Below are positions 10,370 through 21,521 of a stretch of 64,000 nucleotides of DNA, piece by piece; position 1 is the first letter of the stretch; every line of letters starts with the position of its first letter. The DNA is from a bacterium (GTDB lineage Bacteria; Pseudomonadota; Gammaproteobacteria; Burkholderiales; Thiobacillaceae). Location: NCBI GenBank assembly GCA_009772925.1, contig WOUQ01000004.1, positions 144,592 to 208,591 of the forward strand, written 5' to 3'. The notes beneath the pieces were generated by a model, which saw only the letters and a list, made by a program, of their open reading frames with translations, did no database searches and was not told the DNA's origin. Made by a program: the position numbers and the translations under genes.

Positions 10370-12961
10370 ATGAAAAAATCCATGAAAATCAGTGGGTTGG
10401 TGTGGGCGCTGTTGCTGGCGTCGGGGGCCGCCAATGCCGCCGGGCTGGGCAAGCTGACAGTTCAGTCGGCTCTCGGACAGCCCCTCAGGGCGGAGATCGA
10501 ACTGCTTTCCGTCAGCAAGGAGGAACTGGCCGACCTGTCAGCCAAGCTGGCCGGCTTCGAGGCATACCGGCAGGCCCGCATCGAACGCGGCGAGGTACTC
10601 AACAACCTGCGTTTCACGGTGGATCAGCGCGCCAACGGGCAACCCGTCGTGCGCATCACCTCTTCCGCCAACGTTGCCGATCCCTTCCTGGACCTGCTGG
10701 TTGAACTCAACTGGAGTTCCGGGCGCATCGTCCGCGAATACACCGTCCTGCTGGATCCGCCCACCGCCGCCAAGCCTGCCCAGGCGGTCAAGGCCGTGGC
10801 CGCCGCCGAGCCTGCGCGCCCCGCCGAAGCGAAGCCGCAGCCCGTTCCCGAGGCGCCGCCGAAGCCGAAGCCGGCACCTCAGGCCGAAGCCACCGCGGCG
10901 CCAGCGCCGCAGCGCTATGGCCCGGTGAAGTCCGGGGAAACCCTGCGCGCCATCGCCGGCAAGGTCAAACCGACGGAAGTCAGTCTCGAGCAGATGATGG
11001 TGGGCCTGTATCAGGCCAACAAGAGCGCATTCAGCGGCGACAACATGAACCGCCTGAAACGCGGGCTGGTCCTCAATGTGCCCGATGCCGGCACGCTGAC
11101 GGCCACTTCGCAACGGGACGCGGTGCGCAGCATCCGCGCCCACGTTCAGGACTGGCAGGTCTATCGTCGACAGTTGGCCGAGGCAGCCGGCGCCGTCTCC
11201 CCGGCCGATGTGCCCGCCGCCACCGGCAAGATCACACCCCAGACCGAGGTACCGCCCGCTCCACCCGCCGCTGCCAAGGACGTCCTCAGCGTTTCCAAGG
11301 GAGAGCCCGGTACCGCGTCGGGCAAGGCGGACGCCAAAACCCAGGAGCGTCTGCGCGCCCTGGAGGAAGAATTGCTGTCCAAGGGCCGCGCCCTGCAGGA
11401 AGCCAACGATCGCGTAGGCCAGCTCGAGCGCAGTGTGCGCGACCTGCAGAAGATGCTGGAACTCAAGGCCCAGGAGGCGGGCAAGGCGCCGCCGCCCGTG
11501 GCAACTCCGGCACCCGTCGAAACGCCTGCGGCTCCCGCCCCGGCGGAAGCTCCCGTTGCTCCCGCGGTGACTTCGCCCGCCCCCGCGGCGGTCCCCGCGG
11601 TGGTGCCGCAACCGGCGCCAGCGGATGCGCCAAGCTGGTGGTCGACCTTCCTGGGCAACCCGCTGTATGTCGGTGGACTGATCGCCGCCGTCCTGCTCTC
11701 CGGACTGCTGTGGATGATGATGGTCGGCAGCCGCCGCAAGCAGGGACTGAACAAGTTCGAAGACAGCATCATGACCGGCGGCGAATTCAAGAACAACGTC
11801 GTCTTTAATCCTCCCGCCGCGCCGCCGCCCGCTGGTGTGGCGACGGAAGGCAGCATGCTGCTGACCGATTTCAGCAAGCTGGGCATGGGCGCGATCGACA
11901 GCCATGAAGTCGACCCGATCGCCGAGGCCGAGGTTTACATGGCCTACGGCCGCGATGCCCAGGCCGAGGAAATCCTCAAGGAGGCGCTTGGCAAGGATCC
12001 CGGCCGCCACGAGATCGCCCTCAAACTGCTGGAGATCTACGCCGCGCGCAAGGACACGGTGGTGTTCGAGAACACCGCCAGCGAGCTGTACGCCGGCCTG
12101 GGTGGCCAGAACACCCCGGTCTGGCAGCGTGCCGCCGAGATGGGGCGTTCCATCGACCCGGACAACCCGCTGTATCGCGCGGGTGGCATGGCGGAGGCCC
12201 CGGCCGCTCTCGGCGCCGTCGGTCTTGTCGCCACCGCGGCGGGCATCGCGGCCGCCACCGCCGAAGCGGCGCCCGCGCCCGCTCCGGCCGACCTGTCCCT
12301 GGATTTCGTCAGTGAGCCCGCCGCGAAGGCAGCCGAGCCCGACACCTCCATGCCCGACCTGGGCTGGGGCGCGGAACCGCTGACGTCCCTCGCCTCCGAG
12401 CCGGAGGCCATGCCGGCGATCGAGCCGTTCGCGGAGCCCCTTGCGGCGGACCTGGGCGCGGAGATCGAGGCCGGCCTGCCCAAGCCGATGCCAACTCCGG
12501 CGGCCGCTGAGGAGGCGTTCGCCGAGACGCCGCTGGAAGACATGATGGAAGCCTTGACGGCCGCCCCCGTCGAGGAAGAGACCATGCCGGAAACGGTAGC
12601 GGAGACGCCGACCGAGGAGGTGCCGGTGCTGGACCTTTCCGGCATCGATCTCGATCTGCAAACCGCCGAGGCGCCGGCCCTCGAGGAACTCGCGGCCGCG
12701 CCGGAGCCGGCCATGGATTTCGAGCCGGCCGCGCTGCCCGACGAAGCTCCGGCCGCCGAAGCCGAGCCTCAGGCCGCCCCCGCCGAAGGCGGCATCGACC
12801 CCGAATTGCGCGAGGAAGTGAACACCAAGCTGGATCTGGCCCGGGCCTATCTGGAAATGGGTGATCGCGAAGGCGCCCGCGAAATCCTGCAGGAAGTCCT
12901 CAACGAGGGGGATGCCGACCAGAAATCCGAGGCTGGAAAGCTCATCGCCGAGGCGAGCTGA
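10370..12961 (+). CDS. fimV: FimV/HubP-type polar landmark protein
   Basis: Inner-membrane organiser; homologues localise pole-associated machinery such as type IV pili and flagella. 863 residues. A signal peptide of about 24 residues ends at ANAA. A FimV N-terminal domain covers about 25-125 (GLGKLTVQSALGQPLRAEIEL), then a Pro/Ala-rich linker. A LysM-like segment lies near 180-235 (YGPVKSGETLRAIAGKV), a coiled coil near 320-370, and a transmembrane helix near 430-448. A long acidic, Ala/Pro/Glu-rich cytoplasmic part follows, with a TPR-like helix pair near 515-560 and the conserved FimV C-terminal domain near 808-863 (KLDLARAYLEMGD). 120 nt of non-coding DNA precede it. Confidence 0.92.
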   Translation: MKKSMKISGLVWALLLASGAANAAGLGKLTVQSALGQPLRAEIELLSVSKEELADLSAKLAGFEAYRQARIERGEVLNNLRFTVDQRANGQPVVRITSSANVADPFLDLLVELNWSSGRIVREYTVLLDPPTAAKPAQAVKAVAAAEPARPAEAKPQPVPEAPPKPKPAPQAEATAAPAPQRYGPVKSGETLRAIAGKVKPTEVSLEQMMVGLYQANKSAFSGDNMNRLKRGLVLNVPDAGTLTATSQRDAVRSIRAHVQDWQVYRRQLAEAAGAVSPADVPAATGKITPQTEVPPAPPAAAKDVLSVSKGEPGTASGKADAKTQERLRALEEELLSKGRALQEANDRVGQLERSVRDLQKMLELKAQEAGKAPPPVATPAPVETPAAPAPAEAPVAPAVTSPAPAAVPAVVPQPAPADAPSWWSTFLGNPLYVGGLIAAVLLSGLLWMMMVGSRRKQGLNKFEDSIMTGGEFKNNVVFNPPAAPPPAGVATEGSMLLTDFSKLGMGAIDSHEVDPIAEAEVYMAYGRDAQAEEILKEALGKDPGRHEIALKLLEIYAARKDTVVFENTASELYAGLGGQNTPVWQRAAEMGRSIDPDNPLYRAGGMAEAPAALGAVGLVATAAGIAAATAEAAPAPAPADLSLDFVSEPAAKAAEPDTSMPDLGWGAEPLTSLASEPEAMPAIEPFAEPLAADLGAEIEAGLPKPMPTPAAAEEAFAETPLEDMMEALTAAPVEEETMPETVAETPTEEVPVLDLSGIDLDLQTAEAPALEELAAAPEPAMDFEPAALPDEAPAAEAEPQAAPAEGGIDPELREEVNTKLDLARAYLEMGDREGAREILQEVLNEGDADQKSEAGKLIAEAS

Positions 12962-13564
12962 TTGCACCCGGCCAGTCGCATCCTGACCTACCTCATCGCA
13001 GCCCTGGCAACCCCAGGGCTGCCTTTTTTCGTGGTTGCGTTGCTCACGCTTGCCGCACTTCCGCTTCTCGCCATCCTCCGCCGCACTCCCGTCCGCCTGA
13101 TGTGGCGCGCGCGCTGGCTTCTGCTGGTGCTGGTCCTGGGCTACGCCTATGGCCTGCCAGGAGAACCTCTGCTGCCTGCGCTCGGCGACTACTCGCCCAG
13201 CCATGCAGGCTTGCTGCATGGCAGCCAGCAAGCGCTGCGCCTGTTGCTGCTGCTGCTCTGGCTGGACATCCTGGTGCTGGCCCAGCCCAGCGACCGTTTG
13301 CTCGAAGGCCTCTATCGGCTGGCCGCGCCGTTTTCGGCGCTGGGCGTCGACAGCCGGCGCGCCGCCCTGCGGCTTGGCCTTACGCTGCAAGCCATCGAAC
13401 GCCTGGAACGCGGGCGCGGAAATCTTGCCCGTCTGCTCGACACCGACGCCGGCAATGACTTGCCCGGCAGTTTCTCCATCCGCATGCACCCCCTGCGCCC
13501 CCTCGACCTGCTCGCGCCGATGGGGCTGCTGGGCGCTCTCCTGGCCCTATGGCTGAACGCATAG
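12962..13564 (+). CDS. CbiQ/EcfT-like membrane protein
   Basis: A 200-residue protein with about four or five hydrophobic segments. It resembles the transmembrane (T) component of energy-coupling-factor transporters such as CbiQ: HPASRILTYL at the N-terminus, then paired hydrophobic helices and a cytoplasmic helix with Ala/Arg-rich coupling-like stretches (RAALRLGLTLQAIERLERG). No ATPase or S component is nearby, so transport is only an inference. The TTG start immediately follows the fimV stop (TGATTG), and its 3' end overlaps truA by 16 nt, so it sits in a fimV-truA transcription unit. Confidence 0.6.
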   Translation: MHPASRILTYLIAALATPGLPFFVVALLTLAALPLLAILRRTPVRLMWRARWLLLVLVLGYAYGLPGEPLLPALGDYSPSHAGLLHGSQQALRLLLLLLWLDILVLAQPSDRLLEGLYRLAAPFSALGVDSRRAALRLGLTLQAIERLERGRGNLARLLDTDAGNDLPGSFSIRMHPLRPLDLLAPMGLLGALLALWLNA

Positions 13565-14346
13565 CCCTGGGCCTGGAGTATGACGGGCGCGGTTTCTGTG
13601 GCTGGCAGACACAACCGGGTGGCTGCGCGGTGCAGGATCACCTGGAACGCGCACTCGCCTTGATCCAGTGCGAACCCGTGCGCACGGTGACCGCCGGGCG
13701 CACCGACGCTGGCGTGCATGCCCTCGGCCAGGTCGTGCATTTCGACAGTCCGCGCCCGCGCCCGCCGGCCGCCTGGGTCAAGGGCGTCAATGCCCATCTG
13801 CCGGACGGCATCGCCGTGCGCTGGGCGCGTGCCGTGGCGCCGGACTTCGATGCCCGCCGCCATGCCCTGGAACGCGCCTATGTCTACCTGTTGCTCAACC
13901 GGCCCGTGCGCCCGGCGCTGTTGCACGGCAGGGTGGGGTGGGTGCACGGCGCCCTCGACGAGACGGCGATGGCGACGGCAGCCGCCAGCCTGCTCGGGGT
14001 GCGCGATTTTTCCGCTTTCCGCGCCGCCGAGTGCCAGGCCCGGAGCCCCGTGCGCGAACTGCGCCGGGCCAGCGTGAGCCGCCGCGGCGACCTGCTGCGC
14101 TTCGAATTTCGCGCCAATGCCTTCCTGCACCATCAGATCCGCAACATGGTCGGCGCCCTGGTCTGGGTCGGTTTGCGGCGCCGCCCCGTCGAGTGGGTGG
14201 CGGAGGTGCTGGAATCGCGCGACCGCGCACGCGGCGCCGCCACCTTCGCGGCGGATGGCCTCTACCTGACGGAAGTGGAATACGATGCGTCCTGGAACTT
14301 GCCCGCCGAGGCCGGCTCTCCTGAACTCCTCCTACCCGGATTCTGA
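13549..14346 (+). CDS. truA: tRNA pseudouridine(38-40) synthase
   Basis: Isomerises uridines 38-40 in the anticodon stem-loop of many tRNAs. 265 residues. [10 protein letters not shown] near the N-terminus and [17 protein letters not shown] near residues 48-64 carry the catalytic Asp. [17 protein letters not shown] near 190 is the C-terminal TruA signature. ATG 13549 lies inside the 3' end of the preceding gene. Position between fimV and trpF follows the betaproteobacterial order. Confidence 0.97.
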   Translation: MAERIALGLEYDGRGFCGWQTQPGGCAVQDHLERALALIQCEPVRTVTAGRTDAGVHALGQVVHFDSPRPRPPAAWVKGVNAHLPDGIAVRWARAVAPDFDARRHALERAYVYLLLNRPVRPALLHGRVGWVHGALDETAMATAAASLLGVRDFSAFRAAECQARSPVRELRRASVSRRGDLLRFEFRANAFLHHQIRNMVGALVWVGLRRRPVEWVAEVLESRDRARGAATFAADGLYLTEVEYDASWNLPAEAGSPELLLPGF

Positions 14347-14356
14347 TTTCGCCAGC

Positions 14357-14981
14357 ATGACCCGAGCCAAGATCTGCGGCATCACCCGCATCGAGGACGG
14401 CCTGGCGGCCGCGCGCGCAGGCGCCGACGCCATCGGCCTGGTCTTCCATGCACGCAGTCCGCGCCATGTCGACGCGGAACGCGCGGCCGCCATCGTCGCC
14501 GCCCTGCCGCCCTTTGTCGCCAGCGTCGCCCTCTTCGTGAACCCGGCCGCCGTCGAGGTGGAGGCGGTCCTGCGCCGCTTTCGTCCCGACCTGCTGCAAT
14601 TCCACGGCGAGGAGGACCCCGCTTTCTGCCGTGCCTTCGGCGTGCCCTACCTGAAGGCCGTGCGGGTGAGGCCGGGGGTCGATTTGCTACAATTCGCCGC
14701 CTTGTATGCCGACGCCCGCGGCCTGCTGCTGGATGCCTGGAGCGAGAGCACGCATGGCGGCACCGGCGAGCGGTTTGACTGGTCTCTGATCCCGCCGGAC
14801 CTGCCCAGGCCACTGATCCTCGCCGGCGGCCTGCATGCCGGCAACGTGGCTGCGGCGATACGCGCCACGCGGCCCTGGGCGGTGGACGTCAGCAGTGGCG
14901 TGGAGGCCATGCAGGGAGCAACGGCCCTGAAGGGCATCAAGGACGCGGCGAAGATCGTCGCCTTCATGAAGGAAGTGCGCA

Positions 14982-14995
<14 letters not shown>
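14357..14995 (+). CDS. trpF: Phosphoribosylanthranilate isomerase
   Basis: Amadori isomerisation of N-(5-phosphoribosyl)anthranilate, the third step of tryptophan synthesis. 212-residue TIM barrel: [11 protein letters not shown] with the catalytic Cys near residue 7, [12 protein letters not shown] near 78, the catalytic Asp in LLLDAWS near 127, LILAGGL and the phosphate-binding VDVSSGVE near 175. The frame extends upstream, but ATG 14357 starts at the conserved TRAKICGI. The 3' end overlaps trpB. A free-standing trpF next to trpBA, without trpC, is usual for this group. Confidence 0.96.
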
Positions 14996-16181
<1,186 letters not shown>

Positions 16182-16182
16182 C

Positions 16183-16980
16183 ATGTCGCGCATCGCCGCC
16201 ACCTTCGCCGCCCTCAAGGCGGCCCACCGCAAGGCCCTGATCCCCTTCATCACCGCCGGCGATCCGGTCCCCGGGCAGACCGTCCCGCTGATGCACGCCC
16301 TGGTGGCGGGCGGGGCGGACATCATCGAGCTGGGGGTACCGTTTTCCGACCCGATGGCCGACGGTCCCACCATCCAGCGCGCCAGCGAGCGGGCGCTGAA
16401 GCACGGTGTGGGCCTGCGCGACGTGCTGGCGATGACTGCCGAATTTCGCAAGACCAATACCGCCACGCCGGTGGTGCTGATGGGCTACGCCAATCCGATC
16501 GAAGCCATGGGCTGGGAGGCTTTTTGCGCCGCCGCCCGCGAAGCCGGGGTGGACGGCGTGCTGACCGTCGATTACCCGCCCGAGGAGGCGGCCGACTTCG
16601 CCGCCCAGTGCGCGGCGGCAGGGTTGGACAACATCTACCTGCTGGCGCCGACGACGCCGCCGGCGCGCCTGGCGGCCATCACCAGGCAGGCGCGCGGCTT
16701 CGTCTATTACGTGTCGCTGAAGGGGGTGACCGGCGCGGCCAACCTGGATCTGGCGGAAGTGGCCGAGCGGGTGGGCATGATCCGCGCCGAGTCCGGCCTG
16801 CCGGTCGGCGTGGGTTTCGGTATCCGCGACGCGGAAACCGCGCGCCAGGTGGCCGCGGTGGCCGACGCCGTGGTGATCGGCTCGCGCATCGTGCAGGAAA
16901 TCGAACAGTCCACCGACGCCGCGCGCCTCGACAACGTCAGGCTTTTCCTGGCCGGCGTGCGCGCCGCGCTGGATGCTTAG
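16183..16980 (+). CDS. trpA: Tryptophan synthase alpha chain
   Basis: Aldol cleavage of indole-3-glycerol phosphate, delivering indole to TrpB. 265 residues, TIM barrel. Catalytic Glu in [14 protein letters not shown] near residue 49 and Asp in the [12 protein letters not shown] segment near 128; [10 protein letters not shown] near 175 and GVGFGI near 212 bind the phosphate. It follows trpB by 1 nt and precedes accD by 8 nt. The trpFBA-accD-folC succession implies one long transcript. Confidence 0.97.
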   Translation: MSRIAATFAALKAAHRKALIPFITAGDPVPGQTVPLMHALVAGGADIIELGVPFSDPMADGPTIQRASERALKHGVGLRDVLAMTAEFRKTNTATPVVLMGYANPIEAMGWEAFCAAAREAGVDGVLTVDYPPEEAADFAAQCAAAGLDNIYLLAPTTPPARLAAITRQARGFVYYVSLKGVTGAANLDLAEVAERVGMIRAESGLPVGVGFGIRDAETARQVAAVADAVVIGSRIVQEIEQSTDAARLDNVRLFLAGVRAALDA

Positions 16981-16988
16981 GAGTTGCC

Positions 16989-17852
16989 ATGAGCTGGTTC
17001 CAGAAAATCATCCCGCCCAAGATCAAGCGTCGCGAGTCCGCCAAGAAGGTGGTGCCGGAGGGCCTGTGGAGCAAATGCCCGAGTTGCGAGGCCGTGCTCT
17101 ACGCTGCCGACCTTGAAAGCAACCATCATGTCTGTCCGCAGTGCGCTCACCACCTGCGCATCGGCGCGCGCAAGCGGCTGGACATCCTGCTCGACGAGGA
17201 AGCACGCAACGAGATCGGCGCCAATGTGCTGCCGATCGATCCGCTCCGCTTCAAGGACAGCCGGCGCTACCCGGATCGTCTTTCCGAAGCCGTGCGCGAA
17301 ACCGAGGAGCAGGATGCCCTGGTGGTCATGGAAGGCAGATTGTTCGGCCTGCCGGTGACGGCGGCGGCCTTCGAGTTCCGTTTCATGGGCGGTTCCATGG
17401 GCTCCGTCGTGGGGGAGCGTTTCGTGCGCGGCGTGGAAGCCTCGATGCGCGGCAAGAAGCCCTTCATCTGCGTCGCCGCCAGCGGCGGCGCGCGCATGCA
17501 GGAAGGCCTCAACTCGCTCATGCAGATGGCCAAGACCTCGGCCGCCCTGACCCAGTTGTCGGCCAACCGCCAGCCCTTCATCTCGGTGCTGACCGATCCT
17601 ACCATGGGCGGGGTCTCCGCCAGTTTCGCCATGCTGGGCGACGTCATCATCGCCGAGCCGAAGGCGCTGATTGGCTTCGCCGGCCCCCGCGTGATCGAGC
17701 AGACCGTGCGGGAAACCCTGCCGGAAGGCTTCCAGCGCGCCGAATTCCTGGTGGAGCACGGTGCCGTCGATCTCATCGTCGATCGCCGTGAAATGAAGAA
17801 GACCCTCGCCCGCCTCTGCGCCCAGCTGAGCCGCAAGACCAGTCCGGTCTGA
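16989..17852 (+). CDS. accD: Acetyl-CoA carboxylase carboxyltransferase subunit beta
   Basis: With AccA, transfers the carboxyl group from biotin-carboxyl carrier protein to acetyl-CoA, forming malonyl-CoA for fatty acid synthesis. 287 residues. An N-terminal zinc ribbon is visible as CPSC...CPQC (about residues 29-51), then the crotonase-fold carboxyltransferase core with [21 protein letters not shown] and [12 protein letters not shown]. The frame runs upstream through trpA, but ATG 16989 begins the conserved MSWFQKI. Linked to trpA and folC. Confidence 0.97.
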   Translation: MSWFQKIIPPKIKRRESAKKVVPEGLWSKCPSCEAVLYAADLESNHHVCPQCAHHLRIGARKRLDILLDEEARNEIGANVLPIDPLRFKDSRRYPDRLSEAVRETEEQDALVVMEGRLFGLPVTAAAFEFRFMGGSMGSVVGERFVRGVEASMRGKKPFICVAASGGARMQEGLNSLMQMAKTSAALTQLSANRQPFISVLTDPTMGGVSASFAMLGDVIIAEPKALIGFAGPRVIEQTVRETLPEGFQRAEFLVEHGAVDLIVDRREMKKTLARLCAQLSRKTSPV

Positions 17853-17865
17853 TGCGCGGGCGGGC

Positions 17866-19164
17866 ATGGCGCCGTGGCCTGAAGTGAACGCGCCCGACTC
17901 CCTGGCCGCCTGGCTTCGCCTCCTGGAAAGCCGCCAGGGGCAGGCCATCATGCTGGGCCTGGAGCGGGTGGCCCTGTTGCGCGACCGGCTCGGCCTCTAT
18001 CCCGCCTGTCCCATCATCACGGTCGGCGGCACCAACGGCAAGGGTTCCACCTGCGCCTACCTGGAGTCCGCGCTGGCGGCCGCCGGCTATCGCGTCGGCT
18101 GCTACACCTCGCCGCATCTGCTGCGCTACAACGAGCGCGTCCGCGTCGACGGCGCCGAGGCTACGGATGCCGAGTTGTGCGCCGCGTTCGCGGCGGTGGA
18201 GGCGGCCCGCGGCGACACGCCCCTGACTTATTTCGAGCAGGGCACGCTGGCCGCCCTCTGGCTGTTCCAGTGGGCCGGCGTCGAGGTCATGGTGCTGGAG
18301 GTGGGCCTGGGTGGACGCCTGGATGCCGTCAATGCCTGGGAGGCCGACTGCGCCGTGGTCACCAGCGTGGATCTCGACCATCAACAGTTTCTCGGCGACA
18401 CGCGCGAGGCCATCGGCTTCGAGAAGGCCGGCATCTACCGTGCCGGGTGCCCCGCGATCTGCGGCGACCCGGCGCCGCCCCTCAGCCTGCGGCGACATGC
18501 TGAGGCGATAGGCGCGCGGTGGCTGTGCCTGAACGAATCGATCCAGGTGAAGGTGGACGATGCCGGCTGGACCTGCCGGGTGGAAGGCCGGAGCTTTCCG
18601 GCGCTGCCGCGGCCGGCCCTGCCCGGGCGTCATCAATATGCCAACGCCGCCTGCGCCGTCGCCGCCCTCGACAGCCTGCGCGAGCGCCTGCCGGTCGCCG
18701 TCAATGCGCTGCGGCAGGGCCTGGCCGTCGCCCGCCCGCCGGGCCGCTTTCACATCGTCGGCCGTCAGCCGCTGTGCATCCTCGACGTCGCGCACAATCC
18801 GCATGCCGCGCGCGCCCTCGCCGACAATCTTGCCGATCTGCCGCCGGGCGGGCACGTCCTCGCGGTGTTCGCGATGCTCGCGGACAAGGATGTGGAGGGG
18901 GTGATCGCGCCGTTGCTGGGCCGCGTCGATTACTGGTACGTGGCCGGACTGGCCGGTCCGCGCGGACTCGCCGGCACCGATTTGTGCGCGCGTCTGCTGG
19001 CCATGGGGGCCGACGCCAGGCTGCATGACGACGTCGCGCAGGCATGGCATCACGCCTGCCGACAGGCGGAACCGGCTGATACAATTCTTGCCTTCGGCTC
19101 TTTTCATACGGTGGCCGAGGTACTGGCGGAAACCACAGGCGGACACTGCATCACCCATGGCTGA
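17866..19164 (+). CDS. folC: Bifunctional folylpolyglutamate/dihydrofolate synthase
   Basis: ATP-dependent ligase that adds glutamate to dihydropteroate and to tetrahydrofolates. 432 residues. P-loop GGTNGKGST near residue 50, a Mur-ligase-like central domain (EVGLGGRLDAVNAW near 147; TSVDLDHQQFLGDTREAIGFEKAGI near 167-190) and the C-terminal domain beginning LDVAHNPHAARAL. The central aspartate/histidine motif follows the FolC pattern. The 3' end overlaps dedD by 8 nt. Confidence 0.96.
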   Translation: MAPWPEVNAPDSLAAWLRLLESRQGQAIMLGLERVALLRDRLGLYPACPIITVGGTNGKGSTCAYLESALAAAGYRVGCYTSPHLLRYNERVRVDGAEATDAELCAAFAAVEAARGDTPLTYFEQGTLAALWLFQWAGVEVMVLEVGLGGRLDAVNAWEADCAVVTSVDLDHQQFLGDTREAIGFEKAGIYRAGCPAICGDPAPPLSLRRHAEAIGARWLCLNESIQVKVDDAGWTCRVEGRSFPALPRPALPGRHQYANAACAVAALDSLRERLPVAVNALRQGLAVARPPGRFHIVGRQPLCILDVAHNPHAARALADNLADLPPGGHVLAVFAMLADKDVEGVIAPLLGRVDYWYVAGLAGPRGLAGTDLCARLLAMGADARLHDDVAQAWHHACRQAEPADTILAFGSFHTVAEVLAETTGGHCITHG

Positions 19165-19861
19165 TTCCAAGATTCTGACCCAGCAAGAGATGGCCCTGCG
19201 GCGCCGCGCGCGGCGCCGGCTGGTGGGTGCCGCGGCCCTCGCGCTGGCGGCCGTGGTGGTGTTGCCGATACTGTTCGATACCGAGCCCAAACCCCTGGGT
19301 CCGGACGTGGAGGTACGCATCCCCGCGAAAGACGCTCCGTTCGAGCCGGTGCCGGCCGCACCAGCCGCCACGCCACCTGCCGCGGGCGCGGTTCCCATCC
19401 CGCAGGAGGCGGAGCCGACCCTGCCGCCGGCCGCCGCGCCAAAGCCCGCCGAGGAACCGCCGCCCGTGCAAGCGGACAAGCCCGCACCTGCGCCCAGCCC
19501 CGAGCAGAGCGCGCCCGCCAAGCCGGCAGAGCCGCGCGGCGGTCCCGCGCGCGAAGCGGTTGCGCCCGCGGGCAAGCCGGCGACCAAGTCCACGCTGCCC
19601 GAGAAGCCGCCGGCACCGCCGGCGAAGGCCGAGGTCGCGCCAGCCAAAGGCTATTTCCTGCAGCTCGGGGCTTTCTCCAGCGAGGCCAACGCCCGCCAAT
19701 TGCAGGCCAAGGCTCAGGCCGCCGGCTTCAAGGCGGCGGTACAGGCGGTGAACGGCCAACACCGGGTGCGCGTGGGTCCCGTCGCCGAGCAGGCGAAGGC
19801 GCTCGACTATCAGGCGCAACTCAAGGCCAAGGGCTTCAGCCCGGTGCTGGTCAGTCCCTGA
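19157..19861 (+). CDS. dedD: DedD-like SPOR domain protein
   Basis: 234-residue bitopic membrane protein. A short cytoplasmic arginine-rich N-terminus (RRRARRRL) precedes one transmembrane helix near 25-40, a long Pro/Ala-rich periplasmic linker, and a C-terminal SPOR domain (GYFLQLGAFSSEANARQL near 165 onward). SPOR domains bind denuded septal peptidoglycan and direct proteins to the division site. The frame is longer upstream, but ATG 19157 starts MADSKIL, as in DedD. The expected next gene, cvpA, is missing. Confidence 0.88.
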   Translation: MADSKILTQQEMALRRRARRRLVGAAALALAAVVVLPILFDTEPKPLGPDVEVRIPAKDAPFEPVPAAPAATPPAAGAVPIPQEAEPTLPPAAAPKPAEEPPPVQADKPAPAPSPEQSAPAKPAEPRGGPAREAVAPAGKPATKSTLPEKPPAPPAKAEVAPAKGYFLQLGAFSSEANARQLQAKAQAAGFKAAVQAVNGQHRVRVGPVAEQAKALDYQAQLKAKGFSPVLVSP

Positions 19862-20009
19862 GCCCGCGCCATGCAGACACTCCGCTCCAGCGTCCACGCT
19901 TCGCCCGTGCGCCACGCGACACTTCCCGGTGTGGCGGCCATCCTGGCCGTCGCCCTCCGATCCATCCACCCCGACGCGCCGGAATAGGCGCCCAGCGAGG
20001 TTCGGCGAC

Positions 20010-21521
20010 ATGTGCGGCATCGTAGGCATCTTTTCCCGGCAGCCCGTCAACCAGGCGCTCTACGACGGTCTGCAGCTCCTGCAGCATCGCGGCCAGGACG
20101 CGGCGGGCATCGCCACCATGGATGGCAGCATGTTCCACATGCACAAGAACCTGGGCATGGTGCGCGACGTGTTCCGCACGCGGGACATGCGCAACCTGCT
20201 GGGTAACGTCGGCATCGCCCATTTGCGCTACCCCACGGCGGGTTCCGCCTCGAGTCCGGCCGAGGCGCAGCCGTTCTACGTGAATTCGCCCTTCGGCATC
20301 GTCCTCGCCCACAACGGCAATCTCACCAATACCTTCACACTGCAGCGGGAGTTGTTTCTGGACGACCTGCGTCACGTGAACACCAACTCGGATTCCGAGG
20401 TACTGCTCAATATCCTGGCGCATGAACTGCAGGAAGCCGTGCAGGGCCATCGCCTGACCGCCAACGACCTCTTCGCCGCGGTCTCCGGCACCCACCGCCG
20501 TTGCCGCGGGGCCTACGCGGTGGTGGCCATGGTCGCCGGCTTCGGCCTGCTCGCCTTCCGCGATCCCAACGGCATTCGTCCTCTGGTGGTGGGCAGGATG
20601 CAGACCGAGGCCGGACCGGAATACATCATCGCCTCCGAGAGTGTCGCGGTGGAGGCCCTGGGCTTCCAGGTGCTGCGCGATGTGGAGCCGGGCGAGGCGG
20701 TGCTGGTGACCCAGAACGGCGAGTTGCTCTGCCAGCACTGCGCCTCCCAGGCACCTTTCACGCCCTGCATCTTCGAATACGTGTACTTCGCTCGCCCGGA
20801 CTCGGTGCTCGATGGCACCTCGGTGTACGAAAGCCGTTTGCGCATGGGCGAATACCTGGCCGAGAAGATCCGGCGCCAGTGTGCCGACCTGCGCATCGAC
20901 GTGGTCATCCCCATCCCCGACACCAGCCGCCCCTCCGCCCTGCAGCTGGCCTTCAGGCTTGGTCTGCCGTATCGCGAGGGCTTCATCAAGAACCGCTACA
21001 TCGGTCGTACCTTCATCATGCCCGGCCAGGCGGTGCGCAAGAAATCCGTGCGCCAGAAGCTCAATGCCATGCCGCTGGAATTCAAGGGCAAGAACGTGTT
21101 GTTGGTGGATGATTCCATCGTGCGCGGCACCACCAGCCGGGAAATCATCCAGATGGCGCGCGACGCCGGCGCGACCGCCGTGTATTTCGCCTCGGCCAGC
21201 CCGCCGGTGCGCTTTCCCAACGTGTATGGCATCGACATGCCGACACGCGGCGAACTCCTCGCCAACGGTCGCACCGATGCGCAGATCGCCGCCGAGATCG
21301 GCGCCGACGCGGTGGTGTACCAGGATCTCGACGATCTCATCAAGGCGGTGCGCTCGGTGAACCCCCGCATCGAACGTTTCGACGCCTCCTGCTTCGATGG
21401 CTGCTACATCACGGGCGACGTCACCGAGGACTATCTCGCCCGCCTGGAAGGCAGCCGCGACGGTTCCGCGCCGGCTGCTCCGGCCGCCCCGCAGATGGAC
21501 CTGAACCTGGCTACGGCATGA
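20010..21521 (+). CDS. purF: Amidophosphoribosyltransferase
   Basis: First committed step of purine synthesis: PRPP plus glutamine to 5-phosphoribosylamine. 503 residues. The class II glutamine amidotransferase nucleophile is Cys2 (MCGIVGIF), with HRGQDAAGI near 27 and RYPTAG near 73. The phosphoribosyltransferase half carries LLVDDSIVRGTTS near 365, the PRPP-binding loop. No propeptide, so this is the E. coli-like form. The open frame upstream is ignored because Cys2 must be N-terminal. The stop overlaps metZ by 4 nt (ATGA). Confidence 0.97.
   Translation: MCGIVGIFSRQPVNQALYDGLQLLQHRGQDAAGIATMDGSMFHMHKNLGMVRDVFRTRDMRNLLGNVGIAHLRYPTAGSASSPAEAQPFYVNSPFGIVLAHNGNLTNTFTLQRELFLDDLRHVNTNSDSEVLLNILAHELQEAVQGHRLTANDLFAAVSGTHRRCRGAYAVVAMVAGFGLLAFRDPNGIRPLVVGRMQTEAGPEYIIASESVAVEALGFQVLRDVEPGEAVLVTQNGELLCQHCASQAPFTPCIFEYVYFARPDSVLDGTSVYESRLRMGEYLAEKIRRQCADLRIDVVIPIPDTSRPSALQLAFRLGLPYREGFIKNRYIGRTFIMPGQAVRKKSVRQKLNAMPLEFKGKNVLLVDDSIVRGTTSREIIQMARDAGATAVYFASASPPVRFPNVYGIDMPTRGELLANGRTDAQIAAEIGADAVVYQDLDDLIKAVRSVNPRIERFDASCFDGCYITGDVTEDYLARLEGSRDGSAPAAPAAPQMDLNLATA

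Noticed and set aside
10538..13489. Long open frame (983 codons) antisense to fimV
   Set aside because: Same codon-bias effect opposite fimV, composition Gly/Arg-rich, no family motif.
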